Shown one piece after another: positions 1 through 6,565 of a stretch of 22,402 nucleotides of DNA; the stretch's first letter is position 1; each line of letters starts with the position of its first letter. Made by a program: the position numbers and the translations under genes. The DNA is from UBA11524 sp051883695. GTDB taxonomy: Bacteria > Bacillota > Clostridia > Christensenellales > Aristaeellaceae. The notes beneath the pieces are model-generated. The model ran no database searches. It was not told where the DNA came from and saw only the letters and a list, made by a program, of their open reading frames with translations. The DNA lies in contig JBJEUF010000028.1 in NCBI GenBank assembly GCA_051883695.1, positions 1 through 22,402 on the forward strand, read 5' to 3'.

Positions 1-369
1 CCACCCTAAATTCCACACCTCTTTTCACTGTGGAACTTACTTTGGGAATTTACGTTCAAAAACCAGATTGCGCAATGCTTCATCAGGCAGTTATGGTTTC
101 CCAATATGTGGGCCGAAGGATTCCAAAGGGCATCGTGCAGAAGCGGCTCCCCGGTGGGGAGTTGCCGTAGACAAGGTTTCAAGCGATGTTGGATGACGGA
201 GAGCCCTTTGGTCTCGCCTGCAGGCACGAAACACCTTCTGCGGCAGGAGTGTTTCGCTTCTGCGGAAGCGAGGAGGGGGCTTTCCGATCGCCCCCTCCAC
301 CCCTTCGGCCGCATCCTTGTTTGTTTCCTGTTATGAATGAGGTCGACCTGATTGCCGCGCGCAAAATGC
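1..369. other. Non-coding, hairpin-rich region upstream of the acyltransferase gene
   Basis: No credible gene is seen here. Open frames on both strands lack a good ribosome binding site and overlap one another. The stretch holds several inverted repeats: 147-152 with 156-161 (CTCCCC/GGGGAG), 227-234 with 249-256 (8 bp, CGAAACAC/GTGTTTCG), 255-260 with 265-270 (CGCTTC/GAAGCG) and 272-280 with 290-298 (9 bp, GGAGGGGGC/GCCCCCTCC). A longer-range pair, CCAAAGGGC near 123-131 and GCCCTTTGG near 203-211, could close the whole element. It could be the tail of an upstream transcription unit, a structured RNA or an interspersed repeat; the sequence does not decide. Confidence 0.5.
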
Positions 370-398
370 GTGACAATCCGGCGCATTTGTGTTATGCT
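370..398 (+). promoter_or_regulatory. Sigma-A type promoter for the acyltransferase-deacetylase unit
   Basis: A -35 box GTGACA (370-375, five of six matches to TTGACA) is separated by exactly 17 bases from a -10 box TATGCT (393-398). The start codon of the acyltransferase gene lies 34 bases downstream of the -10 box, giving a short leader that includes the AAAGGAG ribosome binding site. No second promoter is seen before the deacetylase gene. Confidence 0.6.
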
Positions 399-431
399 AT
401 AGGACAGAACAACGCGAAAAGGAGTCCTTCC

Positions 432-1904
432 ATGAGCGAAGCACCCACCATGGGCAAAGGCGCTGCGCCCGGTGTGCCTCGGCGGTTCGCCGATACCTTT
501 CATCGCTGGCTGAACAGGCCCGCCGATCCGTCGCCCACCCACATCCCGGAGTTGAACGGGCTGCGCGTGCTGCTGGTGTTCATCGTCAGCTGGTACCATT
601 TCTGGCAGCAGTCCTGGCTGACGCCGTCCATCGGGTCGACCTCGCTGGACTTCCTCGTCCGGGCCGGTTATGTGCCGGTGGACGGCACCATTTTACTGTC
701 GGGCTTCCTGCTTTTCCTGCCCCACGCCCGGTCGATGGTGCTGGGGGAGCCCGTGCCCGAGCTGCGCACCTTTTATCAGAAACGCGTGATGCGCATCGTT
801 CCCAGCTATTATTTCGTCACGTTCCTGATCCTTTTTGCGGTGGCGCTGCCGGGGCTGTGGAGCAACGCGAACCCGGATTACGCCAAGTCCCTTGCGGACT
901 GGCCGGATTGGGCCGGGCGATCAACCCACGGGCCTGTCATGTCCTTTGGGGACAGGATGCAGTGGATTTCCGATACCTATCAGGGCGATGTGCTGCGCTA
1001 TCTGGGCGACTGGATGCGCAATCTGACCGCCATCTACGGCGGCAATGCCGATAGCATGTGGCATGACATCCTGCGGCACCTGACCTTCACGCAGACCTTT
1101 GACTATTCGACCTATGTGGGGACGCCCATCGGTGTGGCCTCGTGGACGATCGCCATCGAGATGCAGGCGTACCTCATCTTCCCTCTGCTGGCCAGGGCGG
1201 CCCGGAAGCATCCGTTCTCAACCTTCACCCTCATGGGGACGGTCACGATGATCTTCCGCGCGTGGGCGCTGGCGAACAGGAGCGAGGTTTTCGGCTACAA
1301 CATGACGGTCAATCAGCTGCCCAATTTCCTGGATGTGTATGCCATCGGCATGGCGGCGGCGCTGATATACGTCAGGCTCACGACCCTCTGGCCGAAAAAC
1401 CGCAGCGAGCAGGGCTGGTGGCGGCTGACGGCCACGCAGCTGGTGATTGGCGCGCTGGTGGGATTGACGATGGCGCTCCGGGCGCAGGCCGGTACCGGGC
1501 AGAACACGCAGATGATACAGCGTCCGCTCTTTGCCCTGCTGCTGGCGGTGCTGGTGCTGGCGCTGCCCTTTGCGGCGCGTCCGATCCGCTTTTTGATGGG
1601 CAACCGGCTGATGGGCTTCCTTGCGATGATTTCCATGAATTATTACCTTATCCATCAGAACCTTGCCGTTTTCCTCAAGCAGCGGCTGCAGCTGCCGTCC
1701 GCGGCGAATTATCCCTTCCCCAACATGGCCCCCGGCGGCACCGAGCAGCCCTGGGCGGATCAGTACACGGCGATGTGCTTCGGCCTGTCGCTGCTGGCGG
1801 CGATTCTCATTACCTTCCTGATCGAGAAGCCCTGCGCACATCTGCTGGGCAAGGCCTTCCGCAGGATGAATCGGGCGATGGACAGGCGGAGAGCTGCCTC
1901 CTGA
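432..1904 (+). CDS. Integral-membrane acyltransferase, acyltransferase family 3 (OafA/YrhL-like)
   Basis: This 490-residue protein has the layout of the acyltransferase_3 family, which moves acyl groups (often O-acetyl) from the cytoplasm onto surface polysaccharides, peptidoglycan or other exported molecules. The family N-terminus is visible as LNGLRVLLVFIVSWYHFW (about 41-58), containing the conserved histidine of the first membrane helix (H56). About ten hydrophobic helices follow, ending with MISMNYYLIHQNLAVFL and a last helix before a basic tail. The start at 432 is chosen because AAAGGAG lies just upstream; longer in-frame extensions run into the non-coding hairpin region. A polysaccharide deacetylase gene follows after 29 bases, so the two probably tailor the same glycan. 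The exact substrate cannot be read from sequence. Confidence 0.85.
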   Translation: MSEAPTMGKGAAPGVPRRFADTFHRWLNRPADPSPTHIPELNGLRVLLVFIVSWYHFWQQSWLTPSIGSTSLDFLVRAGYVPVDGTILLSGFLLFLPHARSMVLGEPVPELRTFYQKRVMRIVPSYYFVTFLILFAVALPGLWSNANPDYAKSLADWPDWAGRSTHGPVMSFGDRMQWISDTYQGDVLRYLGDWMRNLTAIYGGNADSMWHDILRHLTFTQTFDYSTYVGTPIGVASWTIAIEMQAYLIFPLLARAARKHPFSTFTLMGTVTMIFRAWALANRSEVFGYNMTVNQLPNFLDVYAIGMAAALIYVRLTTLWPKNRSEQGWWRLTATQLVIGALVGLTMALRAQAGTGQNTQMIQRPLFALLLAVLVLALPFAARPIRFLMGNRLMGFLAMISMNYYLIHQNLAVFLKQRLQLPSAANYPFPNMAPGGTEQPWADQYTAMCFGLSLLAAILITFLIEKPCAHLLGKAFRRMNRAMDRRRAAS

Positions 1905-1933
1905 ACACAACTGACAGAAAGAAGGTTTCCCGC

Positions 1934-2767
1934 ATGAGCATTTTCTACCGTTTCCCCGGCGGGCTAAGCAAGGCCCTCACCCTTTCCTACGATGACGGCG
2001 TGGAGCAGGACATTCGCCTGATGGAGCTTCTGGACAGGTACGGCATCCGCTGTACCTTCAACCTCAACAGCGGCTGCTGGGCGAAGGAGGGCACCATCTA
2101 TCCCCAGGGGCAGATTCACCGCCGCATGAGCGCCTCGCAGGTGGCGAAGGTCTACCGGAATCCCAACCACGAGGTGGCGGCGCACTGCCTGACCCACGCG
2201 TCCCTGACGGAGCTGACGCCCGGTCAGATCGCCCATGAGGTGCTGGCGGACCGCGAGAACCTGGAAGCCATGTTCGGCCATCTGGTGCGTGGGCTGGCCT
2301 ATCCCTTCGGCACCTATTCCGATGAGGTCGTGGCGGCGCTCAAGGCCACCGGCACAGCCTATGCCCGCACGGTGGTGAGCACCAATGACTTCACCGTTCC
2401 CACCGACTGGCTGCGCCTGCATCCCACCTGCCATCACAATGCGCCCAACCTGATGCAGCTCTGCGACCGTTTCCTCCATGAATCCGTACCCTTTGGCAGC
2501 CGTCTGTTCTACCTCTGGGGACACAGCTACGAGTTTGAGGCGAACGACAACTGGCAGGTCATGGAAGCCTTCTGCGAGAAGATGGCCGGGCACAAGGATG
2601 TGTGGTACGCCACGAACATCGAAATCGTCGATTACGTCAACGCCTGCCGCGCCATGCTTTCCAGCGCCGACGGACATACGCTGCACAATCCCACCGCCAC
2701 GGAGGTGTGGGCGGAGGTGGACGGTCGCTGCGTGTGCATCCGGGCCGGTGAGACGGTCAGGGTTTGA
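1934..2767 (+). CDS. Polysaccharide deacetylase family protein (CE4/NodB-like)
   Basis: This 277-residue protein belongs to the polysaccharide deacetylase (NodB homology) family, metal-dependent enzymes that remove acetyl groups from N-acetylated sugars. Motif 1 is LSYDDG (D20, D21), matching the usual TFDDG. Motif 2, the metal-binding histidine pair, appears as AHCLTH (H84, H88). Motif 3 is AYPFGTYSD, and WLRLHP and LWGHSYEF lie further on. There is no signal peptide or membrane segment, which is unusual for a wall-acting enzyme and suggests a cytoplasmic or precursor substrate. The C-terminal 45 residues resemble a small beta extension. The start has GAAAGAAGG upstream and lies 29 bases after the acyltransferase stop, so the two genes are probably co-transcribed. 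Specific substrate unknown. Confidence 0.85.
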   Translation: MSIFYRFPGGLSKALTLSYDDGVEQDIRLMELLDRYGIRCTFNLNSGCWAKEGTIYPQGQIHRRMSASQVAKVYRNPNHEVAAHCLTHASLTELTPGQIAHEVLADRENLEAMFGHLVRGLAYPFGTYSDEVVAALKATGTAYARTVVSTNDFTVPTDWLRLHPTCHHNAPNLMQLCDRFLHESVPFGSRLFYLWGHSYEFEANDNWQVMEAFCEKMAGHKDVWYATNIEIVDYVNACRAMLSSADGHTLHNPTATEVWAEVDGRCVCIRAGETVRV

Positions 2768-2790
2768 GGGCCATTCATCCGGCAATACAG

Positions 2791-2831
2791 GCAGGCCGCT
2801 GTCCATCCGTCATGGAAGGACAGCGGCCTGC
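2791..2831 (+). terminator. Strong hairpin after the deacetylase gene
   Basis: A perfect 14-bp stem (2791-2804 with 2818-2831, GCAGGCCGCTGTCC and its complement) with a 13-base loop begins 23 bases after the deacetylase stop. It lacks a run of T, so termination efficiency is uncertain. It is also the first hairpin of the cluster that continues to 3015. Confidence 0.5.
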
Positions 2832-2839
2832 TCAGCGTT

Positions 2840-3015
2840 TCGAAAAAGTGCTTAAGGCACTTTTTCGAGGAATTGCACTCCGTCACTGTCAGGGCTGCAG
2901 GCAGCCCTGACGGCCGTTCCTCCGTGTAAGGAAAGTTTCCGGCAAAGCCGGAAACGCCCCGCCCGACCGGCAAAGCCGGTCGATACGAATCCAGTCAGAG
3001 GGCCTGCGGGCCCTC
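2840..3015. repeat. Cluster of five further perfect hairpins between convergent genes
   Basis: Between the deacetylase and the minus-strand gene ending at 3059 there is no gene but a row of perfect inverted repeats: 2840-2851/2857-2868 (12 bp, TCGAAAAAGTGC), 2888-2898/2901-2911 (11 bp, GTCAGGGCTGC), 2935-2943/2947-2955 (9 bp, GTTTCCGGC), 2964-2971/2975-2982 (8 bp, CGACCGGC) and 2998-3004/3009-3015 (7 bp, GAGGGCC). The third and fourth share the same plan, a CCGGC-AAA-GCCGG core. The first contains A and T runs on either side, so it could act as a bidirectional terminator. The rest are more than termination needs and suggest an interspersed palindromic element or a structured RNA. Confidence 0.6.
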
Positions 3016-3058
3016 CGACACCTCCCGGGGCTTCCTTGTCAAGCCAAGCTGGCCGCTG

Positions 3059-3880
3059 TCATGCGGCAGCCTCCGCGGCAAGCCGCGCAAACCTCTGGCG
3101 GGATCCCTTCGTGGTGCAACGGTACATGTAGGCCAGCATCGCCTGTGGATTGCTGCGGTATTCCCTGGGCAGTTCATAGGCCCGGGCGGCGTTCATCAGC
3201 GAAGCCAGAGCAGGGGTGTAGCAGCCGCACAGCTCCGTGTTCACGTCAAGCATGAGGGTTCTGACCAGCGCGACCGCCTTACCGGCCAGAACGCAGTGTG
3301 CCAGCGCCTTGTGCGGGTACTTCATGGCTGTTCCCAGCAGGGTCACGTCATGGAGGAATTCGCCGCTGAGGCAGGAGAGCACCGCCGAGGTGCTGCTGTG
3401 GCGTAGAATCACGGCTTCCGGGTTCATCTCGCTGCCGGTGGCGATGACCATTTCCCCCAGCTCGGTATAGCCGGGCATGTCAAGGCGGCGCGCCTGCTTG
3501 CGGTAGGCATCGCGGCAGGCGTTGGGGGCGGACTTCATCAGGTACAGCACAACGCTGTAGGCGCCGCTGCGGCGGGTCATGTCCAGCATCCTTTCCATCG
3601 CGGGCTGTCTGTCCTCCTTCAGCCGCTGGGGAGACAGGAGGCGCATGGTCCAGTCGGTAGCAACCTCGTCCATGCTCAGCCCGTTCTGACGGATCATGGA
3701 CATGCAGCCGTCCTGAAGCAGCGCAACCCTGAGCATCCACAGCCACAGGCTTGCGCCGATCTCCTCGCGCAGTTCCGGTGCAGCCTCCAGATCGGCCATG
3801 GTCACGACGCCAGCGTCGGACGCGCTGGTCAGGGCGGTCATCATGCGGGTCTCGGAATCCATCTGCTCTCTGGTCAACAT
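3059..3880 (-). CDS. Hypothetical protein, helical, 273 residues
   Basis: I do not recognise this protein. It appears soluble and largely alpha-helical, with no signal peptide, clear membrane segment or metal-binding cluster. A tryptophan- and leucine-rich helix (GASLWLWMLRVALLQDG) lies near residues 41-57, and the C-terminus is basic then alanine-rich. The start at 3880 is chosen over an in-frame ATG at 3904 because AGGAGG sits nine bases upstream of 3880, whereas nothing suitable precedes 3904. A possible -10 (TAGAAT, around 3929-3934) lies upstream without a good -35. It is separated from the foldase gene behind it by about 270 bases that include that gene's terminator, so it is probably its own unit. 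Confidence 0.7.
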   Translation of the reverse strand: MLTREQMDSETRMMTALTSASDAGVVTMADLEAAPELREEIGASLWLWMLRVALLQDGCMSMIRQNGLSMDEVATDWTMRLLSPQRLKEDRQPAMERMLDMTRRSGAYSVVLYLMKSAPNACRDAYRKQARRLDMPGYTELGEMVIATGSEMNPEAVILRHSSTSAVLSCLSGEFLHDVTLLGTAMKYPHKALAHCVLAGKAVALVRTLMLDVNTELCGCYTPALASLMNAARAYELPREYRSNPQAMLAYMYRCTTKGSRQRFARLAAEAAA

Positions 3881-4104
3881 CGCTGTGTTCCTCCTGTGTA
3901 TCATGCCGGGCCCCCGGCCTTAGTGTGATTCTATCCTACTACACAGGCGTCCAGACATCATTGGAAAAATGTTGCGCAGCGTAATTCCTGTGGATCTATC
4001 CGTTGATATCCTTTCTTCAGCATGGGGAACCGTGCAGTTTTGCCGGTCGCAGACGGCATTCCTTTCCCTCAAAATATGGCTGCAGCCGTTTTGGACACAA
4101 TGAA

Positions 4105-4134
4105 CGGAGCCTGCACGCATCGGCGCAGGCTCCG
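4105..4134 (-). terminator. Terminator hairpin of the foldase gene
   Basis: A perfect 10-bp stem (4105-4114 with 4125-4134, CGGAGCCTGC and its complement) with a 10-base loop begins about 20 bases after the minus-strand stop at 4154. Read on the minus strand it is followed by TTCATTG, a weak T tract. The rest of 3881-4104 holds no gene or clear element. Confidence 0.55.
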
Positions 4135-4153
4135 CAGGGGATTCGGTTGGGGA

Positions 4154-5467
4154 TTACTCCTGGGTGCTGAGGAACGCCTGGGCTTCGTCGCTGTAGACGA
4201 TCTCGGCCTCGGACATCCACTGGGTCATCACTTCATTCAGCTTCTCGGACTGGGCAGGCTCCAGCAGCGTCATGCGCAGCACTTCCATCAGATCGGTGGT
4301 CAGCTCCACGGGGCCGCCGGGGATATCCGCCACATACTGCAGGATATGCACGCCGTGCTCCGTCACCACCGGCGCGGTGATGTCGCCGATGTTGTCCACG
4401 GTGAAGGCTGCGTCGCGGAACTCGGTCACCCACATGGTGGAATCCATGTGGACGGCATAGCCCTCGGCGATGGCTTCGGCGGTGTTCATGCCGGGGTCAG
4501 CGGTATACTGGGGAATCAGCTCGGCAAAGGTCGCGCCGTCGGCCAGCTTCTGGTTGATTTCATCAATGGTGGGCTGGACGGAGGCGATGATTGCCAGCCG
4601 GGCATTCTCGACATCCTCGGCGGTTACAGCCTCCCCGGTCAGCTCGCCGCCCTCCTCCAGCGTGGACTGCTGCTCCTCATAGGTTGCCTGCAGATTCGCA
4701 TACGCCGTCAGCAGCTCCTCATCCACGCTCAGCAGGATGTGGGTCACGGAGCGGTAGCCTTCGGGCACATAGTACAGGTCGGTGTAATAATCGGTATAGC
4801 CGAACATGAGATACAGCTCGTTCATCTGCTGCACCTGCTCGTAGGCGGCCGCATTGTTGGCATAGGCCACCTGATCGGAAGCCACCAGCTCATTGTAATA
4901 GGCCAGCACTTCCTCGTCAGACACGACGACATCCCTGACCATTTCATTTTCCAGCTTGATGTAGCCGGCGTTGAGCACCGCTTCCTCAATGTAGCTCTCC
5001 TCGGTGTAGCCCATGCTTTCCAGCTCGGACAGCACCTGCACCAGCAGCGCGGCGACCTCGGCCTCGGTGGACGTTTCGGTCTTGCCGTAGTAGGCCAGGC
5101 CCTCTTCAAGGGTTTCCTCCCAGACCTCGCGGGCTTCCTGCTCCGCATCGGCACGCTCCTCGTCCGTCAGGCTCAGGCCCAGCTCGACGATCTTCTGATC
5201 CATCACGCTGTACTGCACCAGCGTCATCAGCGCAATCTCCTTGATTGCCGCCGCATTGGACTCGGTGGTCACGTCATAGCCCATGTTGGTGTAATAGGCG
5301 TTCAGGTTGCCCTCATATTCCTCAAACGCCGCGCGGGTGATGGCCTGACCGTTCACGGTTGCCATCACGTCGTCGGGGCTCTGGGCCGTTTCTGCCAGCG
5401 CCATGCCGCAGCAAAGTGCCAATGCCAGAACCAGCGCCAGCAGTCGGTTCATCCGTTTCATGTCCAT
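4154..5467 (-). CDS. Secreted PpiC/PrsA-type peptidyl-prolyl isomerase foldase
   Basis: This 437-residue protein has a Sec signal peptide (basic MKRMNR, a hydrophobic run, likely cleavage after MALA at about residue 25). An N-terminal SurA/PrsA-like helical segment follows (VNGQAITRAAFEEYE, residues 38-52), then a C-terminal parvulin domain (about 238-390) with THILLS, LADGATFAELIPQYTADPG and APVVTEHGVHILQ. The family folds exported proteins outside the membrane. Most Gram-positive PrsA proteins are lipoproteins, but here the two cysteines in the signal peptide do not form a good lipobox, so a freely secreted or signal-anchored form is more likely. A helical insert of roughly 50 residues (about 252-300) interrupts the parvulin fold after its first strand. 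Mature protein is strongly acidic. AAGGAG precedes the start; an ATG six bases further in is also possible. Confidence 0.85.
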   Translation of the reverse strand: MDMKRMNRLLALVLALALCCGMALAETAQSPDDVMATVNGQAITRAAFEEYEGNLNAYYTNMGYDVTTESNAAAIKEIALMTLVQYSVMDQKIVELGLSLTDEERADAEQEAREVWEETLEEGLAYYGKTETSTEAEVAALLVQVLSELESMGYTEESYIEEAVLNAGYIKLENEMVRDVVVSDEEVLAYYNELVASDQVAYANNAAAYEQVQQMNELYLMFGYTDYYTDLYYVPEGYRSVTHILLSVDEELLTAYANLQATYEEQQSTLEEGGELTGEAVTAEDVENARLAIIASVQPTIDEINQKLADGATFAELIPQYTADPGMNTAEAIAEGYAVHMDSTMWVTEFRDAAFTVDNIGDITAPVVTEHGVHILQYVADIPGGPVELTTDLMEVLRMTLLEPAQSEKLNEVMTQWMSEAEIVYSDEAQAFLSTQE

Positions 5468-5498
5468 GTCCTCTCCTTATTCATCCCGCGATCAGCCG

Positions 5499-5590
5499 CG
5501 GGGAACTGCTTCTATTATGACATGGATTCGGCTTTCGCGCAATGCTTTCCCGGAAAAGTTACAGGACATTCACAATTCTTCAGTTCCCCG
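5499..5590. repeat. 10-bp inverted repeat flanking the foldase promoter
   Basis: CGGGGAACTG (5499-5508) is perfectly complementary to CAGTTCCCCG (5581-5590). The 72 bases between them contain the foldase promoter. The right arm abuts the stop codon of the rubredoxin protein gene (5591-5593). It could be a distal RNA stem, a terminator base or an invertible promoter segment. Confidence 0.4.
5514..5542 (-). promoter_or_regulatory. Promoter of the foldase gene
   Basis: Read on the minus strand, a -35 box TTGCGC (5542-5537) is separated by 17 bases from a -10 box CATAAT (5519-5514), about 47 bases upstream of the foldase start. It lies inside the 10-bp inverted repeat at 5499-5590. Confidence 0.5.
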
Positions 5591-6349
5591 TCACACAAGG
5601 GGCTTGAATTTCTCCGCCGGCATCTTGCACAGCGGGCAGGTCTCCGGCGGCGTATCCCCCTCGTGAATATAGCCGCAGACGGTGCAGACCCATTTGGTCG
5701 TCTTTGCGCTGCTCTCCGGTTTGGCCTCCGCGGCGGCAGGCTCGGCGTCCATGGGCGCGAAATCCTCCTTGCCGTGCTTGCACAGCGGGCACAGGAAATC
5801 CTCCGGCACCTCGTCGCCCTCATACACATACCCGCAGACGGTGCAGACCCAGGCCTTCTTCTTCACCGGCTGGGGCTTGCGCTTGATATCGGACTGGTAG
5901 TAGGCATAGGTGCAGACCGGACGCTCCGAAAGCACCTCGCCGTCCGTCACCTCGCCGATGAAGAGCGTATGGGAGCCCAGGTCAAGGCTTGCCGTGACCT
6001 TGCAGGACAGGTAGGCGCAGGTGTTCTCCGTCATGTAGTACAAACCGTTAGCGCTCCGGGAAACGTCGCCGCGTCCGGCAAACTTGTCCGTCTCCCGTCC
6101 GCTGCTCATGCCGAAATGCTGGAACAGCCCGAAGGGCGCGTCCACCGTCAGCGCGGAAAGATTGAATTTCCCCGTGGCAAGCACCATATCGTGGGTGCGC
6201 CCGCCCTTGATGACCGAAATCGAAACCCGCACCGGGTTTTCCGCGACCTGTACGGCGGTGTTGATGATGCATCCGTTGTCCTGTCCGTCCTCCTGCGCCG
6301 TCAGCAGGTACAGTCCGTAGGTCAGCTTCCACAAGGCCTTCTGATTCAT
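5591..6349 (-). CDS. hrb: Flavin reductase-like protein with two C-terminal rubredoxin domains (Hrb-like)
   Basis: Residues 1-150 form a flavin reductase-like (flavoredoxin) FMN-binding domain, recognisable by the WKLTYGLYLLTA start and the GIxTAxQV-like IINTAVQVAENP segment. Two rubredoxin modules follow. The first has C169-x2-C172 and C187-x2-C190; the second, after an alanine-rich linker, has C222-x2-C225 and C238-x2-C241 with a shorter loop like that of rubrerythrin rubredoxin modules. High-molecular-weight rubredoxin of Moorella, one flavin domain plus one rubredoxin, passes electrons from NADH to a flavodiiron protein for NO or O2 reduction; this protein probably does likewise in the cytoplasm. 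No flavodiiron protein lies in the window. AGGAGG is eight bases before the start. No signal peptide. The second rubredoxin is the notable difference from the classical form. Confidence 0.9.
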   Translation of the reverse strand: MNQKALWKLTYGLYLLTAQEDGQDNGCIINTAVQVAENPVRVSISVIKGGRTHDMVLATGKFNLSALTVDAPFGLFQHFGMSSGRETDKFAGRGDVSRSANGLYYMTENTCAYLSCKVTASLDLGSHTLFIGEVTDGEVLSERPVCTYAYYQSDIKRKPQPVKKKAWVCTVCGYVYEGDEVPEDFLCPLCKHGKEDFAPMDAEPAAAEAKPESSAKTTKWVCTVCGYIHEGDTPPETCPLCKMPAEKFKPLV

Positions 6350-6393
6350 GTTGATTCCTCCTGTTTTGTCGTGCCGGGCACCTTTTGCTCAGT

Positions 6394-6402
6394 AGTATAC
6401 CA
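6394..6402 (-). promoter_or_regulatory. Extended -10 promoter of the rubredoxin protein gene
   Basis: On the minus strand TGGTATACT (6402-6394) fits the extended -10 consensus TGnTATAAT. The -35 region (TTTCGC, 17 bases upstream) is weak, as is common with extended -10 promoters. It lies 44 bases before the start codon. Confidence 0.5.
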
Positions 6403-6490
6403 CAGATTCAACCGGCGCGAAACATTTTCCCGAAAAAACTTTCTCGTGCATAAATACAATAGAAATACACTCAAAATTGAATAAATATGC

Positions 6491-6519
6491 TTGACAAATG
6501 AATATGGCAGGATTACAAT
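6491..6519 (+). promoter_or_regulatory. Near-consensus promoter of the C69 peptidase gene
   Basis: TTGACA (6491-6496), a 17-base spacer and TACAAT (6514-6519) form an almost perfect sigma-A promoter, 46 bases upstream of the peptidase start. It is divergent from the rubredoxin gene promoter, with AT-rich DNA at about 6440-6490 between them. Confidence 0.8.
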
Positions 6520-6565
6520 ACCGCATGTTCCAGCAAGCAAACAATTCCCGAAAGGATGGTATCCC

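Noticed and set aside
1142..1933. An N-terminal extension of the deacetylase frame into the acyltransferase gene
   Set aside because: The upstream part overlaps a well-supported gene in another frame and has no family similarity. The start at 1934 has its own ribosome binding site and places the CE4 motif at the normal position.
4022..6484. An 820-codon plus-strand open frame opposite the foldase and rubredoxin genes
   Set aside because: The two minus-strand genes have clear domains, starts and promoters. The opposite frame is rich in His, Gly, Leu and Gln, typical of a shadow frame, and crosses two gene boundaries.
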